From Agrococcus sp. KRD186 (GTDB lineage Bacteria; Actinomycetota; Actinomycetes; Actinomycetales; Microbacteriaceae), in the NCBI RefSeq assembly GCF_017168255.1, contig NZ_JABFAP010000001.1:128881-192880 (forward strand): a stretch of 64,000 bases of DNA, in the 5' to 3' direction. The number at the start of each line of letters is the position of its first letter. Positions within the stretch are counted from its first letter, which is position 1. Below the pieces are notes generated by a model. It saw nothing but the letters and a program-made list of their open reading frames with translations. It was not told the origin of the DNA and did not search any database. The translations under genes and the position numbers were made by a program. This document shows positions 34,513 through 42,414 of the stretch, piece after piece.

Positions 34513-35535
34513 TCATGGTGCGGAGTCGACTACCGTCGTCTCGATCGCGGTGTGCTCAACGACCTCGTGCGGACCGAAGCCGAAGACGGCCAGACCGTTC
34601 ACGGTGCGGTCGCCGATGACGAGCCCGGTGCCGGGGTCGATGATGATCTCCTGCCGCTCGCCCGCGCGCAGCGGCTCGGCACGGCCGATCGCGACCCCCT
34701 CCACGCCGTCCAGGTTGGCGACGCCGTCCGTGGCGGTGACGCCGGGGATGAGCGCAAGGGCGTCGAGTAGCGCCGCCCGCTGCGCGGCGGGGACCAGCCC
34801 CGTCTGCAGCAGCGCCGCGATGCGTTGGAAGTTGTCCTCCGCGCGGGAGGCTGAGCCGCCGTTGTACTGCGCGTCGCTCCAGGCGTAGGCGGCCGCACCC
34901 TCAGTCGGGACTTCGTCCGCGACCGCCTGCGCCCACTGCGACCCGGGTCCGTAGAAGCGGGCGTCTCGCACGCGGATGGTCTCAACTGACGCGTCGGTAG
35001 TGACGCCCTGCATGTTGCCCCAGTCGCGTACCATCACCCACTCGTCGTCCGGGTCGGCCGGCATGTACACGTCGATGAACTGCTCGTTCATCGCGCAGGT
35101 GATGCCCTCCGGCGAACCATCGGCGCTGCCGCAGCCCATCCAGTTCGCGTGCATGGAGGAGCGCAGGTACTGGCCCGGCCCGGGCACCAAATTGTCGAGA
35201 CCCGTCGTCTGCGCAGCGGCACCACGCAGCACCTCGGACGCGTGTGCGGACTGGGCGCTCAGGCTCAGGTTCCCCGCCACCAGCACCGCCGTCATCGCGG
35301 CGGCCAGTCCGATCGCCGACCAGGTGAGTCCACGGCGGATGCGGTGGCGCGGCCGGACGTCGCGGGTCGAGTTCGCCCGATCGGCCGGACCAATCGCGGC
35401 CGTGCCAAGGTTGGCGCTCGCCGCGATCGTCCCTTGCACGCGCGCCATGAGTGCCGTGCGCCCAGAGGCGAGCGATGCAGCGCTGGGCTCGCGCGAGTCG
35501 TCACGAGTACTGCGAAACAGTGTCAGTTCGTCCAT
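34513..35535 (-). CDS. CU044_5270 family membrane protein, partner of an ECF sigma factor
   Basis: A 340-residue protein with an Asp/Arg-rich cytoplasmic N-terminus, one transmembrane helix at about residues 85-107 (WSAIGLAAAMTAVLVAG) and an extracytoplasmic domain (VPGPGQYLRSS, EIIIDPGTGLVIGDR) typical of CU044_5270 proteins. These are usually encoded right behind an ECF sigma gene and are thought to act as its membrane regulator. Here the start lies inside the 3' end of the sigma gene (35-bp overlap), supporting coupled production. The signal sensed is unknown. Confidence 0.82.
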   Translation of the reverse strand: MDELTLFRSTRDDSREPSAASLASGRTALMARVQGTIAASANLGTAAIGPADRANSTRDVRPRHRIRRGLTWSAIGLAAAMTAVLVAGNLSLSAQSAHASEVLRGAAAQTTGLDNLVPGPGQYLRSSMHANWMGCGSADGSPEGITCAMNEQFIDVYMPADPDDEWVMVRDWGNMQGVTTDASVETIRVRDARFYGPGSQWAQAVADEVPTEGAAAYAWSDAQYNGGSASRAEDNFQRIAALLQTGLVPAAQRAALLDALALIPGVTATDGVANLDGVEGVAIGRAEPLRAGERQEIIIDPGTGLVIGDRTVNGLAVFGFGPHEVVEHTAIETTVVDSAP

Positions 35536-36118
35536 GATCCATCTCCAGTTCGAGCGCTGTCGTTCCTGCCGCGCGGCGCAGTTGGCGCCGTGCCCTGTTG
35601 AGTCGTGAGCGCACCGTGCCGATCGGTACCTGCATCGCCGCGGCGATGGCCGCGTAGTCAAGATCGCCCCACGCGTACAGCAGCAGCGTCTCCCGATCGG
35701 TATCGGAAAGTCGTCGCAGCGCCTTCGTCAGCCGTCGTGTGAGGCGTTCGGCGTCGATGCGAGCTCCAGCGCGGTCGATGAAGTCGGGCGCTATCTGCGC
35801 GGCGAGGTCAGCCGACATCCCCTTCCAAGCGACTGCTTCCAAGCGGGCGTGCTTGCGCATCAGCCTGGTTGCGATGCCCAGCAGCCACGGCCGAGCGTCG
35901 TGCACGGACAGGTCATAGGACGTTCGCCGTTCGAACGCCACGAGGAACGTCTCGGCCATGACGTCATCGGCAACGTGGTCGCCGAGTCGCTGCGCCACGT
36001 ACCGGAACACCGTCTTGGCGTGCCGGTCGTAGACAGCGGCGAACGCGAACGGCTCTCGCACCGACCGCTCGATCACTTCGTTGTCTGGGCTCACATCCGT
36101 ATTGCTCGATTCCTTCAA
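35501..36118 (-). CDS. RNA polymerase ECF-type sigma factor
   Basis: A 205-residue sigma-70 family factor with region 2 (about 22-90: FAAVYDRHAKTVFRYVAQRL, then ADDVMAETFLVAF) and region 4 (about 130-185: LRRLSDTDRETLLLYAWGDL, and PIGTVRSRLNRARRQL). The frame opens with TTG at 36118; a GTG at 36094 is an alternative start, and neither has a good ribosome site. The overlapping CU044_5270 gene is the probable regulator. ECF factors direct transcription of small stress regulons, and typically their own operon. Confidence 0.9.
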   Translation of the reverse strand: MKESSNTDVSPDNEVIERSVREPFAFAAVYDRHAKTVFRYVAQRLGDHVADDVMAETFLVAFERRTSYDLSVHDARPWLLGIATRLMRKHARLEAVAWKGMSADLAAQIAPDFIDRAGARIDAERLTRRLTKALRRLSDTDRETLLLYAWGDLDYAAIAAAMQVPIGTVRSRLNRARRQLRRAAGTTALELEMDHGRTDTVSQYS

Positions 36119-36231
36119 TCGGGTTCACACCAATTCTGCGCGCGGTGCAGAAGCACCAGGTCGTACACGCTGGTGCCGACAGGATTGCGCCGCGCCTGGC
36201 GGGGCACAGCACCCCTCGATACGATCGGGCC

Positions 36232-36561
36232 ATGACTGACGCACAGCCGCAGGGCGAGCAGCCGCAGGACGACCAGTGGGCCGATCAGATGGCCGACGGC
36301 GAGGACTACGACGAGTCGATGGGGGAGCCCGCCGACGACGACCGCGTGCTCGCGACCGACGAGCTCGACGAGATCGACGCCGACGACGCGCCGGAGGGCT
36401 CCGAGGGGCACGACGAGGAGTTCGAGGGCGACGACCCTGCCGACATCCCGGACGAGCACGGCGGCACCCAGGCGGGCATCGACACCGACGACAACGGCGT
36501 CGACGACACCGTGATGCCCGAGGGCACCGACAGCATCATCGACGCCGGCGACTGGGAGTGA
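36232..36561 (+). CDS. Small highly acidic hypothetical protein
   Basis: A 109-residue protein extremely rich in Asp and Glu, with no hydrophobic core segment, predicted to be disordered and cytosolic. Segments such as DDDRVLATDELDEIDADDA show regular codon use and high GC at third positions, so it is probably real. Similar acidic proteins are frequent in Microbacteriaceae, but I recognise no domain. It ends 30 bp before a strong bidirectional hairpin shared with the fbaA gene. No function is proposed. Confidence 0.65.
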   Translation: MTDAQPQGEQPQDDQWADQMADGEDYDESMGEPADDDRVLATDELDEIDADDAPEGSEGHDEEFEGDDPADIPDEHGGTQAGIDTDDNGVDDTVMPEGTDSIIDAGDWE

Positions 36562-36591
36562 CCAGCGTCACCCGACACATCCGCTGAACGA

Positions 36592-36624
36592 AGCACGGGC
36601 GCCTCGCGAAGAGGCGCCCGTGCT
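36592..36624. terminator. Strong bidirectional terminator hairpin
   Basis: AGCACGGGCGCCTC (36592-36605) and GAGGCGCCCGTGCT (36611-36624) form a perfect 14-bp stem with a GCGAA loop, between the stop of the acidic protein gene and the stop of the convergent fbaA gene. Confidence 0.8.
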
Positions 36625-36636
36625 GGTCGTGCCGAG

Positions 36637-37677
36637 CTACTTGCTCGACCAGCCTGCCGAGCCGAGCTGCTGGGTCGAGGAGGCGACGCGCGCGGCCATC
36701 GCCGTCTCGGCGGCCTTGCCCCAGGAGCGCGGGTCGTAGACCTTCTTGTTGCCGACCTCGCCGTCGACCTTCAGCACGCCGTCGTAGTTCGAGAACATGC
36801 TCGATGCGACCGAGCGCGTGTAGGCGTACTGCGTGTCGGTGTCGATGTTCATCTTGATGACGCCGCTGGCGACCGCGGTGGCGATCTCCTCATCCGACGA
36901 GCCCGAGCCGCCGTGGAAGACGAGATCGAGCGGCTTGGGGCCGCTCTCGGGGCGGCCGGCACCGAACTTCTCGGCGATGCCCGCCTGGATCTGCCCCAGC
37001 AGCTCCGGCCGCAGCTTGACGTTGCCGGGCTTGTAGACGCCGTGCACGTTGCCGAAGGTGAGCGCCGCCATGTAGCGACCCTGCTCGCCCAGGCCCAGCG
37101 CCTCGACCATCGCGACCGCGTCGTCGAGGGTCGTGTAGAGCTGGTCGTTGATCTCGTGGCTGACGCCATCCTCTTCGCCGCCGACCACGCCGATCTCGAC
37201 CTCGAGCACCTGGTTCAGGGCGTGCGTGCGGGGCAGGATCTGCTTCGCGATCTCGAGGTTCTCCTCGAGCGGCACCGACGAGCCGTCCCACATGTGCGAC
37301 TGGAAGAGCGGCGCGCGGCCGGCCTTGACCTCCTCCTCGCTCGCCTCGATGAGCGGGAAGACGAAGCCGTCGAGGGCATCCTTCGGGCAGTGGTCGGTGT
37401 GCAGGGCGACCTTGATCGGGTAGGCCTTGGCGACCTCGGTGACGAAGCGCGCGAAGGCGATGGCGCCGCTCGCGCGAGCCTTCACGCTCTGGCCGGCGAA
37501 GAAGTCGGCGCCGCCGGTGGTGACCTGGATGATGCCGTCGGAGCCGGCCTCGGTCAGGCCCTGCAGCACCGCGTTGATCGTCGACGACGACGAGACGTTG
37601 ATGGCGGGGTAGGCGAAGGCGTTCTTCTTCGCCTTGTCGAGCATCTCTGCGTACTCTTCTGGCGTTGCGACGGGCAT
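36637..37677 (-). CDS. fbaA: Class II fructose-bisphosphate aldolase
   Basis: Zn-dependent aldolase (346 residues) that splits fructose 1,6-bisphosphate into DHAP and glyceraldehyde 3-phosphate, or runs in reverse for gluconeogenesis. Signature regions include ALHTDHCPKDALDGF (zinc His), HMWDGSSVPLEENLEIAK, GEEDGVSHEI, and LVFHGGSGSSDEEI, with a final NIDTDTQYAYTRSV. The ribosome site CAGGAGC lies just upstream of ATG 37677. It is transcribed away from a FitAB-like toxin-antitoxin pair. With GlpX at 48.4 kb it covers adjacent gluconeogenic steps. Confidence 0.95.
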   Translation of the reverse strand: MPVATPEEYAEMLDKAKKNAFAYPAINVSSSSTINAVLQGLTEAGSDGIIQVTTGGADFFAGQSVKARASGAIAFARFVTEVAKAYPIKVALHTDHCPKDALDGFVFPLIEASEEEVKAGRAPLFQSHMWDGSSVPLEENLEIAKQILPRTHALNQVLEVEIGVVGGEEDGVSHEINDQLYTTLDDAVAMVEALGLGEQGRYMAALTFGNVHGVYKPGNVKLRPELLGQIQAGIAEKFGAGRPESGPKPLDLVFHGGSGSSDEEIATAVASGVIKMNIDTDTQYAYTRSVASSMFSNYDGVLKVDGEVGNKKVYDPRSWGKAAETAMAARVASSTQQLGSAGWSSK

Positions 37678-37798
37678 GGCTCAGCTCCTGACTCGTCTGG
37701 TGGCGCGGGCCGCTGACGCAGGCCGCGCGGGATCACGCTCAGTCTAGGTCGGCAGGGGTGCGGATGGGTCGGGTCGCGGTGGGCGGACACGGCCTGTG

Positions 37799-37835
37799 AG
37801 GAGTGGGTGCAGACTGCACCCACTCCTGGTAACCT
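37799..37835 (+). promoter_or_regulatory. FitAB-type operator palindrome with adjoining -10 element
   Basis: AGGAGTGGGTGCAG (37799-37812) and CTGCACCCACTCCT (37814-37827) make a perfect 14-bp inverted repeat around a single A. A -10-like TAACCT follows at 37830-37835, seven bases before the antitoxin ATG at 37843, so the mRNA is probably leaderless. An RHH antitoxin dimer pair bound to the palindrome would cover the -35 zone. Confidence 0.75.
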
Positions 37836-37842
37836 GTTGTGC

Positions 37843-38085
37843 ATGGCAAAGGTGATTCACGTCCGTGATGTACCGGACGAAGTGCACGCAGCGCTGACTG
37901 CCGCCGCCGAGGCGCGCGGCCTGTCGCTGACCAAGTACGTGCAGCGCGAGCTCGCGCAGATCGCCCGGGCCGACTTCGTCGTGCAGCACAATCTCGAAGT
38001 CATTCGAGAGGCGCAGGCCCGAATCTCGAGCAAGGTGGATCGCCAGACGATCCTCGCGGTGCTCCATGAAGGCCGCGGAGAGTGA
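37843..38085 (+). CDS. fitA: FitA-like ribbon-helix-helix antitoxin
   Basis: An 80-residue antitoxin. The RHH fold is visible at residues 1-45 (VIHVRDVPDEVHAALTAAAE, then RGLSLTKYVQREL) and the C-terminal part binds the PIN toxin. The stop overlaps the toxin's GTG by 4 bp (38082-38085). I choose ATG 37843, which fits the upstream -10 and a perfect operator palindrome; a longer frame would start inside that palindrome. Autorepression is therefore likely. Confidence 0.87.
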   Translation: MAKVIHVRDVPDEVHAALTAAAEARGLSLTKYVQRELAQIARADFVVQHNLEVIREAQARISSKVDRQTILAVLHEGRGE

Positions 38086-38462
38086 AGATCCTCGACGCCG
38101 GAGCCGTGGTCGAGCTACTGATCGGCGCCGTCGATCCCCTGCAGCTCGGCGACGAGGATCTCGCAGCGCCGCACCTGCTTGACAGCGAGGTCACCCACGC
38201 GCTGCGCGGGCTGGTGCTACGGGGAGGTCTCACGGAGGAGGAAGGCGCGGCCGCGATGGCAGACTTCGGACGCCTCGATCTGACGCGCTATCCCGCGGAG
38301 GGATTGCGTGATCGCATGTGGGCCTTGCGTCGCAACCTGAGCGCCTATGACGCCACCTATGTCGCACTGGCAGAGCTCACAGAGGCGACCGCCCTACTGA
38401 CCACCGACGCACGGCTCGCGAGCGCGCCAGGCCCCACCTGTCGGATCGAGCTGCTGCGCTGA
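38082..38462 (+). CDS. fitB: FitB/VapC-like PIN-domain toxin
   Basis: A 126-residue PIN ribonuclease. Acidic active-site residues occur in MKILDAGAVVELL (Asp5), LDSEVTHALRGLV, and the C-terminal YDATYVALAELTEATALLTTDARLA. It starts with GTG inside the antitoxin stop and ends three bases before a 12-bp hairpin, so the module is a self-contained bicistron between the aldolase and kinase genes. The RNA target is unknown. Confidence 0.87.
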   Translation: MKILDAGAVVELLIGAVDPLQLGDEDLAAPHLLDSEVTHALRGLVLRGGLTEEEGAAAMADFGRLDLTRYPAEGLRDRMWALRRNLSAYDATYVALAELTEATALLTTDARLASAPGPTCRIELLR

Positions 38463-38464
38463 CC

Positions 38465-38492
38465 GCTGTCGCGAGCGCGTGCTCGCGACAGC
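38465..38492 (+). terminator. Terminator hairpin after the FitAB-like module
   Basis: GCTGTCGCGAGC (38465-38476) and GCTCGCGACAGC (38481-38492) form a perfect 12-bp stem with a GCGT loop directly after the toxin stop. Confidence 0.75.
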
Positions 38493-38494
38493 GA

Positions 38495-38523
38495 GTGACA
38501 AGCAACCCAACTTCCTATAGGAT
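38495..38523 (+). promoter_or_regulatory. Promoter and GntR operator of the kinase operon
   Basis: A -35-like GTGACA (38495-38500) is followed after 17 bp by a -10-like TAGGAT (38518-38523). The -10 is embedded in TTCCTATAGGAT (38512-38523), whose core TCCTATAGGA is a perfect palindrome. The same 12-mer lies in front of the second operon at 42346. The GntR gene encoded in this operon is the probable binder. Confidence 0.75.
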
Positions 38524-38569
38524 TTAAGGGCTGCCCGCTGCCGCGGGAATCCGATGCGAGGAGACCGCG

Positions 38570-40312
38570 ATGACGCGACTGTTCAACGACCCGAGGGCGT
38601 TCGCCGACGAGATGATCGAAGGCTTCGTCGCTGCTGCCGGGCGCTGGGTGCAGTCCGCCCCCGGTGGTGTCGTCCGTTCCACCCAGGCGGACGAGCCCAC
38701 CGTGGCACTCGTGATCGGCGGCGGCAGCGGTCACTACCCGGCGTTCGGCGGCCTGGTCGGACCCGGCATCGCGCACGGCGCCGCGATGGGCAACCTCTTC
38801 GCCTCGCCCTCTTCGCAGCAGGTGTACGCGATCGCCAAGGCCGCCGACCGGGGCAGGGGCGTGCTGCTGAGCTACGGCAACTACGCGGGCGACGTGCTGC
38901 ACTTCGACCAGGCGCAGGAGCAGCTGCGCGCCGAGGGCCACGACGTGCGCACCGTCACGGTCACCGATGACATCTGGAGCGCGCCGGTCGACGAGCTGCA
39001 CAAGCGCCGCGGCATCGCCGGCGACCTCGCCGTGTTCAAGACCGCGGGCGCCGCGGCCGCGGCCGGCTACGACCTCGACGGCGTCGAGCGCATCGCCAAG
39101 CACGCCAACGCCCGCACCCGCTCGTTCGGCGTCGCCTTCACCGGCTGCACGCTGCCGGGCGCGAGCGAGCCCCTGTTCACCGTGCCAGCGGGCAAGATGG
39201 CGGTGGGCCTGGGCATCCACGGCGAGCCGGGCATCGACGAGGTCGACGTGCCCACAGCCGACGAGCTCGCTGAGATGTTCGTCGACAAGCTGCTCGAGGA
39301 GATCCCGCAGGGCGTCGAGCTCGAGGGCGCGCGCGTCGTGCCGCTGCTGAACGGCCTCGGCAACCTCAAGTACGAGGAGATGTTCGTCGTCTACCGCCGC
39401 GTCGCGCAGCTGCTCGGCGAGCACGGGCTGACGGCGGTCGAGCCCGAGGTGGGCGAGCTCTGCACGAGCTTCGACATGTCGGGCGTCTCGCTCACGCTGC
39501 TGTGGCTCGACGACGAGCTCGAGACCCTCTGGACCGCGCCGGCCGACACCCCCGGCTTCAAGAAGGGCTCGGTCGCACCGCAGCGCGCGGCCGCGGCCGT
39601 CGTCGCCGACGAGGTCGACGCATCCGTGCCCGACGCGAGCGACGCCTCGCGCGAGGCGGCGCACGTGATCGGCGCCGTGCTCGCCTCGATCGCTGACACG
39701 ATCGACGAGGCCGCCGACGAGCTCGGCCGCCTGGACTCCATCGCCGGAGACGGCGACCACGGCATCGGCATGCAGCGCGGCTCGAGCGCCGGCAGCGACG
39801 CCGCACGGGCCGCCGTCGAGGCCGGCGCCGGCGCGCAGACGACCCTGACACGGGCGGCGGATGCGTGGAGCGACAAGGCGGGCGGCACCAGCGGTGCGCT
39901 GTGGGGCGAGATGCTCCGCACGCTCGGCGCGCGCCTGGGCGACACCGACGCCGTCAGCGCCGAGGCGGTCGCCGAGGGCGTCGAGCAGGCGAAGGACGCC
40001 GTGATGGCCTTCGGCAAGGCCAAGGTCGGCGACAAGACGATGGTCGACGCCATCGCGCCCTTCGCCGACGACCTCGCGCGCCGCGTGGTCGCAGGCGAGG
40101 GCCTGCGGGCCGCCTGGGGCGCGGCCGCCGGCTACTGCGAGCGCGCCGCGCAGTCGACCTCCGCGCTCGCCGCGACGCTCGGCCGTGCCCGCTCGCACGG
40201 CGACAAGTCGATCGGCACCCCCGACCCCGGCGCGATCTCGTTCGCGCTCATCACCAAGACCGTCCACGCCGTCCTGACGCAGGGCGAGCAGACGCAGACG
40301 AAGGAGCAGTGA
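38570..40312 (+). CDS. DhaK-DhaL fusion kinase, probable erythrulose/dihydroxyacetone kinase
   Basis: A 580-residue ATP-dependent ketose kinase. The N-terminal DhaK domain (about 1-330) has [16 protein letters not shown] and the substrate-binding His217 in GLGIHGEPG, which forms a hemiaminal with the carbonyl. The C-terminal DhaL domain (about 365-575) has the Mg-ATP motif GDGDHG and GGTSGALWG. Such fusions phosphorylate dihydroxyacetone, or in tetritol pathways L- or D-erythrulose (LerK, DerK). RpiB- and TIM-like genes follow at once, exactly the set used to turn erythrulose phosphate into D-erythrose 4-phosphate, so an erythrulose kinase is the better guess. A GntR operator covers its promoter. 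Confidence 0.85.
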   Translation: MTRLFNDPRAFADEMIEGFVAAAGRWVQSAPGGVVRSTQADEPTVALVIGGGSGHYPAFGGLVGPGIAHGAAMGNLFASPSSQQVYAIAKAADRGRGVLLSYGNYAGDVLHFDQAQEQLRAEGHDVRTVTVTDDIWSAPVDELHKRRGIAGDLAVFKTAGAAAAAGYDLDGVERIAKHANARTRSFGVAFTGCTLPGASEPLFTVPAGKMAVGLGIHGEPGIDEVDVPTADELAEMFVDKLLEEIPQGVELEGARVVPLLNGLGNLKYEEMFVVYRRVAQLLGEHGLTAVEPEVGELCTSFDMSGVSLTLLWLDDELETLWTAPADTPGFKKGSVAPQRAAAAVVADEVDASVPDASDASREAAHVIGAVLASIADTIDEAADELGRLDSIAGDGDHGIGMQRGSSAGSDAARAAVEAGAGAQTTLTRAADAWSDKAGGTSGALWGEMLRTLGARLGDTDAVSAEAVAEGVEQAKDAVMAFGKAKVGDKTMVDAIAPFADDLARRVVAGEGLRAAWGAAAGYCERAAQSTSALAATLGRARSHGDKSIGTPDPGAISFALITKTVHAVLTQGEQTQTKEQ

Positions 40313-40314
40313 CC

Positions 40315-40770
40315 ATGGCGATCCGCCTCATCATCGGCAGCGACAAGGCCGGCTTTGACTACAAGGAGATCCTGGGGCGCGACATGGAGGCGAACGACCT
40401 GGTCGCATCCGTGACCGACATCGGCGTCGACGACGCCGAGGGCTCCACCAGCTACCCGAAGGTCGCCATCGAGGCGGCCGAGCGCATCGCCCGCGGCGAG
40501 GCCGACCGCGCGCTGCTGTTCTGCGGCACCGGGCTGGGCGTGGCGATCGCGGCCAACAAGGTCGCCGGCATCCGCGCGGTCACCGCGCACGACTCGTTCT
40601 CGGTCGAGCGCTCGGTGCTCTCGAACGACGCGCAGGTGCTCTGCATGGGCCAGCGCGTGGTCGGCATCGAGCTGGCGCGCCGTCTGGCCAAGGAGTGGCT
40701 GACCTACACGTTCGACCCGGCGAGCCACTCGCAGGCGAACGTCGACGACATCTGCGCCTACGAGGGCTGA
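40315..40770 (+). CDS. RpiB/LacAB-family sugar-phosphate isomerase, probable erythrulose-4-phosphate isomerase
   Basis: A 151-residue isomerase of the RpiB family. The catalytic Cys70 lies in [22 protein letters not shown] (in two parts), and the phosphate-binding [17 protein letters not shown] is conserved in outline. In ordinary RpiB the N-terminal motif is GxDHAG; here it is GSDKAG, so Lys11 replaces the His. That, and the neighbours, argue for a tetrose-phosphate substrate (DerI-like: D-erythrulose 4-phosphate to D-erythrose 4-phosphate) rather than ribose 5-phosphate. It starts two bases after the kinase stop. Confidence 0.82.
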   Translation: MAIRLIIGSDKAGFDYKEILGRDMEANDLVASVTDIGVDDAEGSTSYPKVAIEAAERIARGEADRALLFCGTGLGVAIAANKVAGIRAVTAHDSFSVERSVLSNDAQVLCMGQRVVGIELARRLAKEWLTYTFDPASHSQANVDDICAYEG

Positions 40771-40777
40771 GACCCGG

Positions 40778-41551
40778 ATGCTGATCGGCTCGAGCCTGAA
40801 GATGTACTTCGGGCGCGCCCGCACGCTCGAGTGGACGCGGGCGGTCGCCTCGATCTGCGCCGAGCACCCCGCCGTGCGGCAGGGGCTGGTGGAGCCGTTC
40901 GTGATCCCGTCGTTCCCCTCCATCGCCGACGTGGTCGCCGCGATCGACGATGCAGGGGCGACGGATGCGGGGATGCTGGTCGGCGCGCAGGACCTGCACT
41001 GGGAGGATGCCGGCGCGTTCACGGGCGAGGTCTCGGCGCCCGAGCTCGCCGAGCACGGCGTGACGCTCGCCGAGATCGGCCACGCGGAGCGCCGCCGGAT
41101 GTTCGGCGAGACCGATGCGACGGTCGCGCTGAAGGTCGCCGCGGCGCTGCGCCACGGCATCGCGCCGGTGCTGTGCATCGGCGAGGAAGCGCGGGGCGAC
41201 CACGACGCCGCCGCGGCCGCCTGCGTCGCGCAGCTGGACGCATCCGTCGGCCTTGCGATCGAGCAGGGGCTCACCAGCCGGCTGGTCGTCGCGTACGAGC
41301 CGGTCTGGGCCATCGGCGCGCCGGAGCCCGCCGGCGACGAGCACATCCGCGCGATCGGCACCGCGCTGCGCACGCACCTCGCGGGGCTGCCGTTCGACGC
41401 GCAGGTCATCTACGGCGGCAGCGCGGGCCCCGGCCTGCTGCCGCGCATCGCCGACTCTGTCGACGGGATGTTCCTCGGCCGGTTCGCGCACGACCCGGAG
41501 GCGTTCCGGGCGATCCTGGACGAAGCACTGGCTCTCGAGGAGGAGCGATGA
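40778..41551 (+). CDS. Triose-phosphate isomerase homologue, probable L-erythrulose-1-phosphate isomerase
   Basis: A 257-residue TIM barrel. The catalytic trio is kept: Lys in SSLKMYF, His in GHAERRRMFGE, Glu in VAYEPVWAIG. However the flexible loop 6 reads AIGAPEPA, not the AIGTGKTA of true TIM, the first motif is SLKM instead of NWKM, and the phosphate loop reads YGGSAGPG. This is the pattern expected for LerI-type enzymes that act on L-erythrulose 1-phosphate. The stop overlaps the regulator's ATG by 4 bp. A standard tpiA should exist elsewhere in the genome. Confidence 0.82.
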   Translation: MLIGSSLKMYFGRARTLEWTRAVASICAEHPAVRQGLVEPFVIPSFPSIADVVAAIDDAGATDAGMLVGAQDLHWEDAGAFTGEVSAPELAEHGVTLAEIGHAERRRMFGETDATVALKVAAALRHGIAPVLCIGEEARGDHDAAAAACVAQLDASVGLAIEQGLTSRLVVAYEPVWAIGAPEPAGDEHIRAIGTALRTHLAGLPFDAQVIYGGSAGPGLLPRIADSVDGMFLGRFAHDPEAFRAILDEALALEEER

Positions 41552-42267
41552 CCGCACCCATGCCGCTGCGCAGCGTCAGCGAGCTTGAGCGGCGCGGCCT
41601 GCGCGACCGGGTGTACGACCGCATCCTGGAGCTGCTGCTGGAAGGACAGGTCGAGCCGGGGTCGCGGCTCTCGATCGACACGCTCGCCAAGCAGCTCGAC
41701 GTCTCGCCCACCCCTGTGCGCGAGGCGATGGTGCAGCTGGAGCGCACGGGGCTGGTGACGCGCGAGGCGCTCAAGGGCTACCGCGTCGCCCCGCCGCTGG
41801 GGCCGGAAGAGCTGTCGGAATTGTTCGATGCACGCCTGATGATCGAGGTGGAATCCACCCGGCTGGCCGTGCCGCACGCGGATGCGCTGCTGCCGCGGCT
41901 GCGCGAAGCGCACCAGCTGCACCACGCGTGGGCCGAGCAGGTCGCGCAGGAGCTCGCTGCGGGGGAGAGCGACGTGCGGGTCACGCAGGAATACTTCGCC
42001 GCGGATGCCGCGTTCCACCACGCGATCGTCGAGAGCGCCGGGAATCGCTACCTGCTCGCGATGCACGACGACCTGGGGGCGCTCACGCACCGCCTGCGGC
42101 AGGCCGTCATCCGCGGCGCGACCGACGTCGAGGAGGCGCACGTCGAGCACTCCGCCGTGCTCGAGGCGATCGAACGGGGCGACACGGCCGCGGCCGTCGA
42201 CGCGATGCGGGCCCACATCGAGGGCGTGCGCACCCGCTCGGTGCGCGACGAGACCGACCAGGCCTGA
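41548..42267 (+). CDS. GntR family transcriptional regulator, FCD subfamily
   Basis: A 239-residue regulator with an N-terminal winged helix (about 15-80: RVYDRILELLLEGQVEPGSRL and LDVSPTPVREAMVQLERTGLV) and a C-terminal all-helical FCD ligand domain (about 90-230) with the metal-binding Asp/His pattern (FDARLMIE, FHHAIVESAGN). FCD regulators bind palindromic operators and are released by a pathway acid or sugar. It is encoded in the kinase operon, and the 12-mer TTCCTATAGGAT covers the -10 of this operon and the next one, so it is probably a local repressor of both. Confidence 0.9.
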   Translation: MTAPMPLRSVSELERRGLRDRVYDRILELLLEGQVEPGSRLSIDTLAKQLDVSPTPVREAMVQLERTGLVTREALKGYRVAPPLGPEELSELFDARLMIEVESTRLAVPHADALLPRLREAHQLHHAWAEQVAQELAAGESDVRVTQEYFAADAAFHHAIVESAGNRYLLAMHDDLGALTHRLRQAVIRGATDVEEAHVEHSAVLEAIERGDTAAAVDAMRAHIEGVRTRSVRDETDQA

Positions 42268-42275
42268 GCGACGTT

Positions 42276-42294
42276 GCGGCTGCACCGCAGCCGC
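42276..42294 (+). terminator. Hairpin after the GntR gene
   Basis: GCGGCTGC (42276-42283) and GCAGCCGC (42287-42294) form an 8-bp stem with an ACC loop, just after the regulator stop. Probably the end of the first operon. Confidence 0.5.
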
Positions 42295-42329
42295 CACCAG
42301 CGTGCGGGGGGCCCTGCGGAACGACGCGC

Positions 42330-42357
42330 TTGCGCCTTGGGCTATTTCCTATAGGAT
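42330..42357 (+). promoter_or_regulatory. Promoter and GntR operator of the isomerase-pdxA-tct operon
   Basis: A -35-like TTGCGC (42330-42335), a 16-bp spacer and a -10-like TAGGAT (42352-42357). TTCCTATAGGAT (42346-42357) is identical to the site at 38512-38523 and overlaps the -10 in the same register. Confidence 0.75.
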
Positions 42358-42414
42358 CTTCTAGACCGGCCACCACGCGATCACCGCGGGGCCACGAACA
42401 CGACGGAGTGGAAC

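Noticed and set aside
40778-41551. Housekeeping tpiA
   Set aside because: Loop 6 and the phosphate loop deviate from true triose-phosphate isomerase, and it is in an inducible kinase operon rather than beside gap and pgk.
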